A stretch of 64,000 bases of DNA from CAYRGG01 sp964423745. GTDB lineage: Bacteria; Pseudomonadota; Gammaproteobacteria; Competibacterales; Competibacteraceae. The notes under the pieces are model-generated. The model ran no database searches and was not told the DNA's origin. It saw only the letters and a program-made list of their open reading frames with translations. Both the position numbers and the translations under genes were made by a program. Position 1 is the stretch's first letter, and every line of letters begins with the position of its first letter. The stretch spans positions 22,796-86,795 of the forward strand of contig CAYRGG010000013.1 of the NCBI GenBank assembly GCA_964423745.1, written 5' to 3'. This document shows positions 33,181 through 43,647 of the stretch, one piece after another.

Positions 33181-33810
33181 TTAAACAGGTTTTATAGAGT
33201 CTTTCGGCTGTTTCAAGTTCCATTTTTTGATAACCATCTGTACTGTCCACTCATCTTGATGAGCACGAATACGGGTAGGTAATTCTATCCCTTGCCCCTG
33301 TTGAGCGTAGCGCAAATAGTCAATAATCCAACCGTTTTGTTCCAGTTGCGTTAAACGTCCCTGAGAATCCCCTGCTAATACGCTTGCTTGCAGAGGGTCC
33401 GGTAGACCCCTTACCCAATATACGAGACCGTTGACAGGCATACGCAGACCTAGGGTTTTTTCCACCAATTGGTCAGCATCTGTAGCATAAAAAACTCTTC
33501 CATCGCTGGTACGCAGCTGAACGTTTTCACCATCCCTTGAGATACGTAATCTTCCCTGGCCTAAAGGGCCAATCAAATCGATAGTATATTCAGAACCCTG
33601 CTGCACCCAGTTAAGCGTGGCATGCCAACCGTCTTGCTCGGAAGTGACCGACACACGCCCAGAGAGTTGCCAGTCTTGCAGTGTGTTGAGGGTGGCTTTG
33701 CGTTGTGGCCAGGGTGAATTGGTTACGAACTGGGACGATGGTGATGTTGCACAGGCAGCGACTAAAAGCAGTGCAGCGACGATTAGAAAGAGCGTCCTTG
33801 TATCCTTCAC
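33181..33810 (-). CDS. lolB: Outer-membrane lipoprotein LolB
   Basis: 209 residues with a lipoprotein signal (LLLVAACA) and the LolB body (LQDWQLSGRVSVTSEQDGWH). LolB receives lipoproteins from LolA and inserts them in the outer membrane. The position between the TPR gene and ispE matches other gammaproteobacteria. Confidence 0.95.
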   Translation of the reverse strand: MKDTRTLFLIVAALLLVAACATSPSSQFVTNSPWPQRKATLNTLQDWQLSGRVSVTSEQDGWHATLNWVQQGSEYTIDLIGPLGQGRLRISRDGENVQLRTSDGRVFYATDADQLVEKTLGLRMPVNGLVYWVRGLPDPLQASVLAGDSQGRLTQLEQNGWIIDYLRYAQQGQGIELPTRIRAHQDEWTVQMVIKKWNLKQPKDSIKPV

Positions 33811-33860
33811 GGCGTTATCCTAGAGCTAAACATCTATTATCTAAAAAATCGGCAGGTTTT

Positions 33861-35588
33861 TCACGGCGTAAAACGATCTTTAAATTTTAACAGGTGTTCG
33901 CTATCTGGCACTTTTTGCAACGCTTGTTCCCAGGTTTTGCGAGCTTCTTCGCGCTGGCCTGCTGCCCAAAGCACAACACTCAAATGGGCTGCAATTTCAT
34001 CATCATTGCTTATCGCATAAGCACGCCGTAAATACTCGAGTGATTTGTCATATTGACCGAGTTGGTAGAGCGCCCAGCCCATACTATCCAAAACAGCCGC
34101 GTCGTCGGGGAGAAGGGCGATGGCCCGCTTTATATAGCCCAATGCTTCTTGATGACGATCGGTACGATCAGTCAATGTGTATCCCAGCGCATTAAGCGCA
34201 TGACCGTTTTTTGGGTTTGCCGCGATAATCTGCTTCAAATCTCGCTCCAATAAGTCTAAGCGATTTAGTTTTTCCGCAGCCAAAGCGCGGGTATAGAGCA
34301 AATTTTCATCGTCGGGGTGTTGCTCTAGTGCCTTAGAAAGAAGATCGAATGCCTTCTTGTAAAGACCTTCTTCGCGGAGCGTTTCCGCTTCAGCCACATA
34401 CAAATCAATAAGCTGACTGGGATTTTCACGGCGTATTTGAATGAAATGTTGCGTCATGTCGGATAGATTGCCTAGTTTGGCCAACATAGCGCCAATTCGC
34501 ACTTGAGCGCTTAAATAACGTTGATTGTCTGTGACCTGGGCATACCAATCTGCTGCTTTACGATAGTTCTCCTGCAGTTCTTCCAATTTCCCCAGCTCAA
34601 AATAAACAGCGCTATTTTGTGGGTCAGCTTGCAGTACTTTCGTCAGGTAGGTTCGCGCTTCAGCAAACCGCTGTAGCTCTGTCGCCAGTACCCCTGAAGC
34701 AAAAAAGGCATCTATATCATCGCTGTTTTGTTGACTCAGCACGCGAAATTGTCGGAATGCATCTTCCAGCTGATCAGTGTCCGCCAATAAGCGTGCATAA
34801 CCTTTGCGCAACTCTTGATTTTCCGGGGATGCAACCACTGCCTCTCGTAAATTATTTAGCGCCTTTTCCGTGCTACCCTTATCCACCAGAATACGAGCCT
34901 GTAATAAATGGGCGGGTGTCCAATCAGAATCTTGTTGCAATGCCGTCTGCAACGCTTTGAGGGCTTGCTCGGTTTTCTCCACCTCTACCGCATTGCTAGC
35001 ATAATAATAATTTGCAAACAGTGACTTAGGATGCAAAGTCCGGAGTTTTTCCATGGTTGTAAAAGCTGTTTCTGGACTGCCATTTCTACTTAAAAATAAA
35101 TTTATGGAAGCAAATCCTTCCTGACCATCGTCGTTCGCTTCTGCACGGATGGATTCAATGTAGGGCATGGCTTCTTCTAGTCGATCATTGCGCAACAGCG
35201 CCAGCGCCAAAGCTTGACGAGCACGTACCTCATTGGGCGCTAAACCGTACCAATGCCGTGCTAGCTGTAAAAGTACCGTATTATTTTGCGCCTGTAATGC
35301 AATACCAAAGGCGTATTCTAAAAGCTTCGGATTGTCACTGGTTCGTGCTGCAATTTGGTAATGTTTTAATGAATCATCGGTTTGGCCACGTCTATTGGCT
35401 AATTCCGCCACCAAAATATGGTACAACACCTCGGAACGAGAGCTGGTTTGGGTGTGGCTTTTTATAGCATCCTGCGCTAGATCGTTCTTACTGTAGACTG
35501 GCGTTATACCAAACCCTGCATAGCTGCTGAGAATAATAATGGCCGTCAAAACCATTGCCATTTTAAACGCTGTAATTGTCGATCCCAT
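33861..35588 (-). CDS. Periplasmic TPR-repeat protein
   Basis: 575 residues with an N-terminal signal or anchor (FKMAMVLTAIIILSSYAGFG) followed by about a dozen TPR repeats spread over the length. It belongs to the large TPR proteins encoded beside lolB and hemA in many gammaproteobacteria; proposed roles concern envelope assembly but are unproven. It is divergent from hemA. Confidence 0.87.
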   Translation of the reverse strand: MGSTITAFKMAMVLTAIIILSSYAGFGITPVYSKNDLAQDAIKSHTQTSSRSEVLYHILVAELANRRGQTDDSLKHYQIAARTSDNPKLLEYAFGIALQAQNNTVLLQLARHWYGLAPNEVRARQALALALLRNDRLEEAMPYIESIRAEANDDGQEGFASINLFLSRNGSPETAFTTMEKLRTLHPKSLFANYYYASNAVEVEKTEQALKALQTALQQDSDWTPAHLLQARILVDKGSTEKALNNLREAVVASPENQELRKGYARLLADTDQLEDAFRQFRVLSQQNSDDIDAFFASGVLATELQRFAEARTYLTKVLQADPQNSAVYFELGKLEELQENYRKAADWYAQVTDNQRYLSAQVRIGAMLAKLGNLSDMTQHFIQIRRENPSQLIDLYVAEAETLREEGLYKKAFDLLSKALEQHPDDENLLYTRALAAEKLNRLDLLERDLKQIIAANPKNGHALNALGYTLTDRTDRHQEALGYIKRAIALLPDDAAVLDSMGWALYQLGQYDKSLEYLRRAYAISNDDEIAAHLSVVLWAAGQREEARKTWEQALQKVPDSEHLLKFKDRFTP

Positions 35589-35742
35589 TGATTTGTGTCC
35601 CTGTCTGATAATGTGAAAAGCTTGCCCGGTAGACCCATTCCCTTGTTATTTTTTACCCAGTGTAGGAGGATTATCTAGTCACTATGTTGCTACACTTTTT
35701 ATCCTGCATAATTTGCCTGCCGCACAGCGCGTCGATTGTACC

Positions 35743-36999
35743 ATGCACCTACTGGTTCTAGGCATAAACCATAAAACAGCACCCTTGGATATTCGTGAAA
35801 AAGTTGCCTTTACAACGGAGCAACTTCACGCAGCCCTGCACGACCTAAAATATCGCAGTGGCGCCGACGAAGTCGCCATTCTCTCCACCTGTAATCGGAC
35901 GGAGATTTATTGTCATTTGGAAAAACCCAAAAATCTTTGTGTCTCAACATGGTTGAGTACTTACCAGGCCATGCCAAATGCTGAATTGCAGCCTTATACT
36001 TATCAACATTGGGACCATTTAGCGGTTCGTCACATCTTGCGGGTGGCTTCTGGCTTAGATTCCATGGTGATCGGCGAGCCACAAATTCTAGGTCAAGTCA
36101 AAGCTGCTTATCAAACTGCTTGCCAAGCTGGTACCTTAGGCAAACTATTGAAACGGTTGTTTCAGCACGGTTTTTCGGTAGCAAAACAAGTTCGTACCGA
36201 TACTCGCATAGGCGCAAGCCCCGTGTCGGTGGCTTTTGCTGCAGTCAGTCTTGCTAAACAAATTTTTGCGAACTTTGCTGAACATACAGCCTTATTGATC
36301 GGCGCTGGCGATACCATTGATTTAGTAGCTCGACATTTACGTGAAAACCGTATTGGACGACTCATCATCGCCAATCGAACCTTAGCGCACGCTTATGATT
36401 TAGCCGCTGCTACAGAAGGCTATGCCATTAGCCTTGCTGAAATTCCAACCCGCCTCGCCGAAGTCGACATTATCATTGCTTCTACGGCAAGTCCAACTTA
36501 CATTTTGGATCGCCAGCAGGTTAAGAGTTCCCTAAAAAAACGCAAACATCGCCCCATTTTGATGGTCGATATAGCAGTGCCCCGGGATATTGATCCAGCA
36601 GTGGCTACCCTACAAGACATCTATCTTTACACGGTGGATGATCTACAGGAAATTATTCAAGAAAATTTGCGTTCTCGACTGGAGGCGGCAAAACAGGCTG
36701 AAGACATTGTGGATACTCAAACAGATAATTTTATGGCTTGGCTACGCAGCCAGGATAGCACCAGTACTATCCGAGCTCTCCGTCAGCAAGCTGTAAAACT
36801 ACGGGACGATGTCTATACCAATGCGCAACAGCAACTACGGCAAGGCAAAGATCCAGAAGAAGTATTGTCTTATCTAGCCAACACGTTAACTAACAAACTG
36901 ATTCACGCGCCTAGCGTGGCCTTGCGGGAAGCCAGTGTGCAAGGTAGGGGCGATCTGGTGCAGGCTATCAAGACCCTTTACGACCTGAAGGAAGATTAG
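35743..36999 (+). CDS. hemA: Glutamyl-tRNA reductase
   Basis: 418 residues. The catalytic Cys is in STCNRTEIY, the start MHLLVLGINHKTAPLDIREK is typical, and NADPH-binding and dimerisation domains follow. It makes glutamate-1-semialdehyde, the first step of C5-pathway tetrapyrrole (haem) synthesis. An in-frame TTG 30 bp upstream is a less likely start. Its stop is nine bases from that of the converging protease gene. Confidence 0.96.
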   Translation: MHLLVLGINHKTAPLDIREKVAFTTEQLHAALHDLKYRSGADEVAILSTCNRTEIYCHLEKPKNLCVSTWLSTYQAMPNAELQPYTYQHWDHLAVRHILRVASGLDSMVIGEPQILGQVKAAYQTACQAGTLGKLLKRLFQHGFSVAKQVRTDTRIGASPVSVAFAAVSLAKQIFANFAEHTALLIGAGDTIDLVARHLRENRIGRLIIANRTLAHAYDLAAATEGYAISLAEIPTRLAEVDIIIASTASPTYILDRQQVKSSLKKRKHRPILMVDIAVPRDIDPAVATLQDIYLYTVDDLQEIIQENLRSRLEAAKQAEDIVDTQTDNFMAWLRSQDSTSTIRALRQQAVKLRDDVYTNAQQQLRQGKDPEEVLSYLANTLTNKLIHAPSVALREASVQGRGDLVQAIKTLYDLKED

Positions 37000-37008
37000 C
37001 ACTTTCGC

Positions 37009-38139
37009 TTATTGCAATTCGATAGTTACTTCCTGTGGTTTGTTATCCCGTAAAATAATTAAAGTTATCGTGTCTCCGGTTTGGTAACGATCCAAAGCGT
37101 TGAGTAACTCGTCTGGGTTGCGAATCGGTCGTCCATCGAGGCGTTGAATAATATCGCCAAGACGCAATGAACCATCTGGATTTTGTAAGGTGCCTCGTAA
37201 ACCCGCCTTAGCAGCGGGTGAATTGGTTTCAACATCCAGCACCACGAGCCCTGTTATACCCAGTTGCTGGGTAATCTGGCGATTGACTTGCGCATCGATG
37301 ACAATGCCAAGGCGTGGTCTAACATAGCGCCCGTTGACGATAAGCCGCGGCACTATCCGGTTGACGATACTCACAGGCACCGCAAAACCAATCCCTGCGT
37401 AGGTGCCTGAAGGACTAAAAATCGCGGTATTAACACCGATTAACCGTCCCGCGCTGTCCAATAAAGGCCCACCGGAATTGCCTGGATTGATGGCCGCATC
37501 TGTTTGAATAACACCCTCGATCTTGCGGCCGCCGACCCCATCGATAACTCGATTTAAAGCAGAAATAATACCTGTGGTGAGGGTTTGATCCAAGCCGAAG
37601 GGGTTGCCGATGGCAAACACTTTTTGGCCCACTTGTAGATCGTCACTGGTTCCCACAGGCACAGGAAACAACAAAGCAGCGGTGGCGTCGATGCGTAACA
37701 CAGCTAGGTCGTGATCAGGACTTACGCCTACCAGGGATGCACGAAAACTTTGCTGGTTAGCCAACGTGACTCGGGCAGCACTAGCGCCTTGTAAAACATG
37801 AAAATTGGTAACAATATGGCCTTGTTTGTCCCATATAAAACCAGACCCTGTACCCCGGGGCACATCTTGCGCATAGCGCGTCCAAGGATTTATTTGCCGG
37901 GTAACCGTAGTGATATAGACCACCGTTGGGCTTGCTTGCCGAAAAAGTGCAATGGTGCTCTGTTCATCTTCGGCGAGATTACCACGGGGCGCTATGGCCC
38001 GGGGCTCTGCATCGAAACCTGAAAACCACCGGGTGAACCAGGGCCATACGTAGATGCCAAGCAATAGACCGCATAGCAACACCAAAATGAGGCTTTTTAC
38101 AGCGTAAAGATTAGGCGACGTTTTAGAAGGATTCGTCAT
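37009..38139 (-). CDS. DegS-like trypsin/PDZ serine protease
   Basis: 376 residues with one N-terminal membrane anchor (LILVLLCGLLLGIYVWPWF), a trypsin domain with the triad His (IVTNFHVLQGA), Asp (DHDLAVLRI) and Ser (NPGNSGGPLL), and a single PDZ domain. One PDZ plus a membrane anchor fits the DegS class, which cuts the anti-sigma factor RseA in envelope stress; DegP would have two PDZ domains and a signal peptide. Confidence 0.9.
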   Translation of the reverse strand: MTNPSKTSPNLYAVKSLILVLLCGLLLGIYVWPWFTRWFSGFDAEPRAIAPRGNLAEDEQSTIALFRQASPTVVYITTVTRQINPWTRYAQDVPRGTGSGFIWDKQGHIVTNFHVLQGASAARVTLANQQSFRASLVGVSPDHDLAVLRIDATAALLFPVPVGTSDDLQVGQKVFAIGNPFGLDQTLTTGIISALNRVIDGVGGRKIEGVIQTDAAINPGNSGGPLLDSAGRLIGVNTAIFSPSGTYAGIGFAVPVSIVNRIVPRLIVNGRYVRPRLGIVIDAQVNRQITQQLGITGLVVLDVETNSPAAKAGLRGTLQNPDGSLRLGDIIQRLDGRPIRNPDELLNALDRYQTGDTITLIILRDNKPQEVTIELQ

Positions 38140-38431
38140 GGTCCATTAATATGTAAAAAAGCAACGCTGGCTGTAAGTTGCGTTATTATTCCTTACTTTT
38201 GCAATTTGTCATTAGACAGGGAATGTTAATTGGTTACAAGATTGATTACATGTAAGTAAAGTGCCTGATGGGTCATGAACTAATTTTAAATAGAGTTTAC
38301 GGGAGGTTCATGCCTAATCTTTTAAGCTTTTTTCTGGTCGGCTACTCTTTGTCTGTGACATATAGTGGCGGTTTGCCTACGCCACGATTAAACTTAGTCT
38401 TTGGTAGGATGGTTAGTAGTAACAAACTAAT

Positions 38432-39073
38432 GTGGCTAAGAGTGTGCAAAAAAATAATCGTTCCCGTTGGCTTCAGGAGCATCTTTCAGACCCCTATGTA
38501 AAAAATGCAAAATATCAGGGTTATCGCTCGCGAGCAGTCTATAAATTAAAAGAAATAAACCACCGGGATCATTTGCTAAAACCAGGCATGACGATCATTG
38601 ATTTAGGTGCAGCGCCAGGCGGATGGTCGCAACTTATCAGTGAAATTATTGGAAAAAATGGCACTATTATTGCCTTAGATATACTACCGATGGAACCGGT
38701 GACAGGTGTAGCATTTATTCAAGGTGATTTTCAAGATCAGTCGGTTTTGGATCAGTTGCTAGCCGCACTCACAGGACGTGCAGCAGATCTTGTAATTTCG
38801 GATATGGCTCCCAATATCAGTGGTATAAAAGCAGTTGATCAGACGCGTAGTATGTATTTAGCGGAACTCACGGTTGATTTGGCTAAGCTATCTCTTAAAA
38901 AAGGAGGTAATTTACTGATGAAAGTGTTTCAAGGGGAAGGTTTTGATGCTTTACGGCGCGAGTTGCAGAACCATTTTGCAACGGTTGTTGTGCGTAAACC
39001 GAAATCTTCGCGACCGCGAAGCCCGGAGATTTATTTGTTGGCCAAGAACTATCGAGCGTCCAATAACATCTAA
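38432..39073 (+). CDS. rlmE: 23S rRNA 2'-O-ribose methyltransferase RlmE
   Basis: 213 residues starting at GTG. It has the SAM motif DLGAAPGGWSQL and the Lys-Asp-Lys-Glu tetrad, with SDMAPNISG and KVFQGEGFD visible. It methylates U2552 of 23S rRNA. ftsH follows, as in E. coli and relatives. Confidence 0.95.
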   Translation: MAKSVQKNNRSRWLQEHLSDPYVKNAKYQGYRSRAVYKLKEINHRDHLLKPGMTIIDLGAAPGGWSQLISEIIGKNGTIIALDILPMEPVTGVAFIQGDFQDQSVLDQLLAALTGRAADLVISDMAPNISGIKAVDQTRSMYLAELTVDLAKLSLKKGGNLLMKVFQGEGFDALRRELQNHFATVVVRKPKSSRPRSPEIYLLAKNYRASNNI

Positions 39074-39156
39074 GCTTTCAATTTTATATTGAGTCATTCG
39101 TTTTAGTGCGATGGATGACTTAGGGAAGCCGACAGCACTGGATAGAGGTGTTCACT

Positions 39157-41088
39157 TTGAACGATATGGTAAAAAATATACTTCTTTGGGTTGTCATCGC
39201 AGTTGTTTTGATGGCTGTCTTCAACAGTTTTGGACCGCGTACAGCGCCAACGGCTCAGGTCCCTTATTCGCAATTTTTGGCAGACGTTAAACAGGGATCC
39301 ATTGCGGAAGCTTCCATCGATGGCCGCACGATTCAAGGAAAAACGTCCACCGGCGAGACATTCACCACGTTTAGTCCGGAAACGGATAACAGCGTAATGA
39401 TCGGTGAATTGTTAGAAAACGGGGTTGAGGTAGAAGGACAACCTCCAGAGAAGCAATCGCTTTTGATGCAAATCTTTATCAGCTGGTTTCCGATGTTATT
39501 GTTAATCGGGATTTGGGTCTTTTTCCTGCGCCAAATGCAAGGTGGCGGCGGCGGCCGTGGCGCCATGTCCTTCGGCAAAAGCCGAGCTCGTATGATGAGC
39601 GAAGATCAAATCAAGGTGACCTTTGCTGACGTGGCCGGCGTTGAAGAGGCTAAGGATGAAGTTCAGGAGTTGGTGGAATTTTTGCGAGATCCAGGTAAAT
39701 TTCAGCGACTAGGTGGAAAAATTCCTCGCGGGGTGCTGATGGTGGGTTCACCCGGTACCGGTAAAACCCTGCTTGCCAAGGCTATCGCAGGCGAGGCAAA
39801 AGTGCCCTTTTTTAGCATTTCTGGTTCAGATTTTGTAGAAATGTTTGTGGGTGTAGGGGCGTCTCGGGTACGAGACATGTTTGAACAAGCTAAAAAGCAT
39901 GCCCCCTGTATTATTTTTATCGATGAAATCGATGCGGTGGGTCGCCACCGTGGCGCCGGTCTAGGTGGAGGCCATGATGAACGGGAACAAACCCTCAACC
40001 AATTGTTAGTGGAGATGGACGGTTTTGAGGGTAATGAAGGCATTATCGTTATCGCGGCCACTAACCGCCCAGATGTCTTAGATCCCGCTTTATTGCGGCC
40101 AGGACGTTTTGACCGGCAAGTTGTGGTGCCGCTACCCGATGTGCGGGGTCGGGAGCATATTCTGCGGGTACACATGCGTAAAGTACCGGTCAGCGCCAGT
40201 GTCAAACCTGCATTAATTGCCCGCGGCACACCGGGTTTCTCAGGGGCTGATCTAGCTAACCTGGTCAATGAAGCAGCTCTGTTCGCTGCCCGCGCCAACA
40301 AGCGCGACGTAGATATGGGGGACTTTGAAAAAGCTAAAGACAAAATCATGATGGGCTCAGAGCGTCGTTCCATGGTCATGAGTGAAGAAGAGAAAAAGCT
40401 CACTGCTTATCATGAAGCAGGCCATGCCATCATCGGACGTCTAGTGCCTTCCCATGATCCCGTCTACAAAGTCAGTATTATTCCTCGGGGCCGTGCATTG
40501 GGCGTGACCATGTTTTTGCCCGAAGGAGACCGCTATAGCTTCAGTCGCCAACGCTTAGAGAGTCAAATTTCTAGCTTATTTGGTGGACGTATAGCAGAAG
40601 AGGTTATATTCGGTAATGATTATGTCACCACCGGGGCTCAGAATGATATTGAGAGGGCCACGGATATTTCCCGAAATATGGTCACAAAATGGGGGCTTTC
40701 CGAGCGTCTTGGACCGCTGACTTACAGTGAAGACGACGGGGAAGTCTTTTTAGGCCGTTCTGTGACGCGGCATAAGAACATCTCCGATGAAACGGCCCAT
40801 ATTATCGACGAAGAGATTCGCTCAGTCATCGATCGTAATTATCAACGTTCTGAGCAGCTCCTTAGAGACAACATGGATAAGCTACATGCCATGGCCGAAG
40901 CTTTGATAAAATATGAAACCATCGACACTCAACAGATCGATGACATCATGGAAGGGCGTCCACCCCGTGAACCACAGGATATCTCTTCTGATCAAGATCC
41001 TCCCGCTGGCTCGGAAGGGATCGACTTGAGTAAAAAACCCAAGAAGAAGAGTGAAGGTCCTATTGGTGGTCCTGCCCAACAGCATTAA
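39157..41088 (+). CDS. ftsH: ATP-dependent zinc metalloprotease FtsH
   Basis: 643 residues: two membrane helices around a periplasmic loop, an AAA+ domain (GSPGTGKT; FIDEIDAVGRHRG), and a zinc protease domain with HEAGHA. The chosen start is TTG at 39157 because AGAGGTG precedes it by six bases and the protein then begins with the usual NDMVKNILLW; GTG at 39148 overlaps that site and ATG at 39166 is another option. It degrades membrane and short-lived proteins, including LpxC and sigma-32 in E. coli. Confidence 0.96.
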   Translation: MNDMVKNILLWVVIAVVLMAVFNSFGPRTAPTAQVPYSQFLADVKQGSIAEASIDGRTIQGKTSTGETFTTFSPETDNSVMIGELLENGVEVEGQPPEKQSLLMQIFISWFPMLLLIGIWVFFLRQMQGGGGGRGAMSFGKSRARMMSEDQIKVTFADVAGVEEAKDEVQELVEFLRDPGKFQRLGGKIPRGVLMVGSPGTGKTLLAKAIAGEAKVPFFSISGSDFVEMFVGVGASRVRDMFEQAKKHAPCIIFIDEIDAVGRHRGAGLGGGHDEREQTLNQLLVEMDGFEGNEGIIVIAATNRPDVLDPALLRPGRFDRQVVVPLPDVRGREHILRVHMRKVPVSASVKPALIARGTPGFSGADLANLVNEAALFAARANKRDVDMGDFEKAKDKIMMGSERRSMVMSEEEKKLTAYHEAGHAIIGRLVPSHDPVYKVSIIPRGRALGVTMFLPEGDRYSFSRQRLESQISSLFGGRIAEEVIFGNDYVTTGAQNDIERATDISRNMVTKWGLSERLGPLTYSEDDGEVFLGRSVTRHKNISDETAHIIDEEIRSVIDRNYQRSEQLLRDNMDKLHAMAEALIKYETIDTQQIDDIMEGRPPREPQDISSDQDPPAGSEGIDLSKKPKKKSEGPIGGPAQQH

Positions 41089-41111
41089 GTAAGGGTTAGG
41101 ATGTGGTTTAA

Positions 41112-41918
41112 ATGGTTTTAGGGCCAATTAAAGTAATGGGGGTGCTCAATGTCACCCCCGATTCTTTTTCAGATGGCGGTGTCTACACAAGTCTCGATAA
41201 AGCCTTTGCCCACGCTCAAAAAATGATTGAGGAAGGCGCGGCCATTATCGACATCGGTGGTGAATCAGCACGGCCAGGGGCTCAACGCATTTCAGTTCAG
41301 GAAGAGTTGGATCGCGTTATGCCGGTATTAGAAAACCTGAGGCAGAAATCTCCTGTTGCCATTTCTGTGGATACCAGCAAACCCGCTGTTATGCGGGAGG
41401 TGCTCCAGGCTGGTGCTGATATGATCAATGACATACGCGCCTTACAGGAGCCAGGAGCCTTGGAAGTGCTTGCGCAAAGTAACGCTTCGGTCTGTCTTAT
41501 GCATATGCAAGGTACGCCGCAAACTATGCAACATGATCCCCGTTATGACGACGTGGTTGGTGAGATAAAAGATTTTTTTGCCCATCGCATTCAAGCCTGT
41601 GAACAAGCGGGTATAGATCGCTCCCGGATCATCGTCGATCCCGGTTTTGGGTTTGGTAAAAGTATGGCGCACAATCTCAGTCTGCTTAAACATTTGGATA
41701 GATTTCAAGAGTTTGGCGTCCCGTTGTTAATGGGCCTATCCCGTAAGTCCACTATTGGAGCCATACTCGATGATGCACCCGTTACCGAACGCCTCTATGG
41801 AAGTCTTGCGGCGGCGGTGATTGCTGCTTGGCAAGGGGCTCAAATCCTGCGTGTTCACGATGTCAAGCCGACGGTACAGGCGCTGCAAATCTGTTATGCG
41901 GTGCAACAGGCTATTTAA
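41112..41918 (+). CDS. folP: Dihydropteroate synthase
   Basis: 268 residues with the pterin-binding signatures MGVLNVTPDSFSDGG and ADMINDIRA, and the GLSRKSTIGAIL end motif. It joins pABA with dihydropterin pyrophosphate in folate synthesis. It lies between ftsH and glmM. Confidence 0.96.
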   Translation: MVLGPIKVMGVLNVTPDSFSDGGVYTSLDKAFAHAQKMIEEGAAIIDIGGESARPGAQRISVQEELDRVMPVLENLRQKSPVAISVDTSKPAVMREVLQAGADMINDIRALQEPGALEVLAQSNASVCLMHMQGTPQTMQHDPRYDDVVGEIKDFFAHRIQACEQAGIDRSRIIVDPGFGFGKSMAHNLSLLKHLDRFQEFGVPLLMGLSRKSTIGAILDDAPVTERLYGSLAAAVIAAWQGAQILRVHDVKPTVQALQICYAVQQAI

Positions 41919-42156
41919 TTTAATTTAATTCAGTAGATCCAATCAGTTTACACCCGCAACTTGCCTGTATCTAAATCACAACAACCAGGCACTAAACACA
42001 CTGTCTTGCACTTCTCAAAATGACGAATACCTGTAAATACCATTGGAACAATAGTGATTTAAAAGCTATTATTCTGTTCTTACAACAACTGTATAAATGT
42101 ATTACAAACTTTAAAACGTCGGGTGGAGCGTTAAAGTGCAATGAGGACGATAGCTT

Positions 42157-43524
42157 GTGACGAAACGCTATTTTGGTACAGATGGTATCCGCGGTAAAGT
42201 AGGTTCTTATCCCATTACGCCTGAGTTTATGCTCAAGCTCGGTTGGGCCACCGGTAAAGCATTGGCTGCTGCTGGACGAAACAAAGTTTTAATCGGGAAG
42301 GATACCCGCATCTCAGGCTATATGTTTGAGTCCGCCCTTGAAGCAGGGTTGTCCGCGGCCGGTGTCAACATCGCTTTATTAGGCCCTATGCCGACCCCAG
42401 GCATTGCTTATTTGACCCGTACTTTGCGAGCCTGTGCGGGTATTGTCATCAGCGCATCCCATAATCCCTTTGACGATAACGGCATCAAATTTTTCTGCGG
42501 TAACGGTACAAAGTTACCCGATGAACTGGAGTATCGTATTGAAACGATGCTAGATGCGCCTCTCGAAACCGTTGCTGCTGCTTCACTAGGCAAAGCAGAA
42601 CGCATCGTAGACGCTGCTGGGCGTTATATTGAGTTTTGTAAAAGCACCATACCCGCCAGCCTGAACTTCAGGGGCGTCAAAATCGTCGTGGACTGCGCTA
42701 ATGGCGCCACCTATCAAGTTGCGCCCAATGTATTTGCCGAATTGGGTGCCACGGTGGTGCCCTTGAATACGACGCCCGATGGATTGAACATCAATCTAGA
42801 ATGTGGTTCAACCAAACCCGCTGTGCTACAAACTGCCGTTGTTGCCGAAGGGGCTGATTTAGGCATTGCTTTTGATGGTGATGGCGATCGAGTCATCATG
42901 GTAGACCATGAGGGCGAAGTGGTAGATGGTGATGAGCTACTGTTTATCCTCGCCCAGGACCGGTTACGTCATGGCCACCTTTCCCATGGGGTGGTAGGCA
43001 CTTCCATGAGTAATTTAGGTCTTGAAGTCGCCTTGAATGAGCTCGGGGTAACTTTACACCGGGTCCAGGTGGGTGATCGCTATATTATGGACCGTTTACA
43101 GGCGGAGGGTTTAACTTTAGGTGGCGAGGGGTCCGGTCATATCATCTGCCTAGATAGAACCACCACAGGGGATGGGGTTATTTCGGCGCTACAGGTATTA
43201 GCGGCTATGGCCACAGTAGGGCAGGATTTGCACGATCTTAAATCGCCTATGCGTAAGTATCCTCAGCGTATGATCAACGTGCCCTTAGTTCACAAAATTG
43301 AGCTAAATCGGTGCTCAGCTATCCAGGACGCTGTGCGAGATGTGGAAACGCAATTGGGCCGCAAAGGAAGAGTCTTGCTGCGGCCTTCCGGTACTGAGCC
43401 GCTTATCCGCGTAATGGTGGAAGGTGATGATGCAACCCAGGTAGACTCGCTAGCTCGGGATTTGGCGCAGGTAGTCAAGCAAGCAGTCTCTGCAGTTGCA
43501 GTTAGCGAATTTAATGCGGTCTAA
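42157..43524 (+). CDS. glmM: Phosphoglucosamine mutase
   Basis: 455 residues, GTG start with GAGGA upstream. The active-site phosphoserine is in GIVISASHNPFDDNGIKF, the metal loop is DGDGDR and the phosphate site is LRPSGTEPLIRVM. It interconverts glucosamine-6- and -1-phosphate for peptidoglycan and LPS. A gap of 238 bp separates it from folP. Confidence 0.97.
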   Translation: MTKRYFGTDGIRGKVGSYPITPEFMLKLGWATGKALAAAGRNKVLIGKDTRISGYMFESALEAGLSAAGVNIALLGPMPTPGIAYLTRTLRACAGIVISASHNPFDDNGIKFFCGNGTKLPDELEYRIETMLDAPLETVAAASLGKAERIVDAAGRYIEFCKSTIPASLNFRGVKIVVDCANGATYQVAPNVFAELGATVVPLNTTPDGLNINLECGSTKPAVLQTAVVAEGADLGIAFDGDGDRVIMVDHEGEVVDGDELLFILAQDRLRHGHLSHGVVGTSMSNLGLEVALNELGVTLHRVQVGDRYIMDRLQAEGLTLGGEGSGHIICLDRTTTGDGVISALQVLAAMATVGQDLHDLKSPMRKYPQRMINVPLVHKIELNRCSAIQDAVRDVETQLGRKGRVLLRPSGTEPLIRVMVEGDDATQVDSLARDLAQVVKQAVSAVAVSEFNAV

Positions 43525-43647
43525 ACATATAAAACAGCAACAGTCGCGTAAAAAGCCCAATCATACTGTTTTCTAATGAATGAACCATTGATTTCCTAGG
43601 CTTAGATGAGTAAGCTCTGTAGCAAAATTTGTCTCGGGGAGTAGATA

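Noticed and set aside
38268..38501. 77-residue frame just upstream of and overlapping rlmE
   Set aside because: It runs out of frame into rlmE with no family match; the region is better explained as the promoter area.
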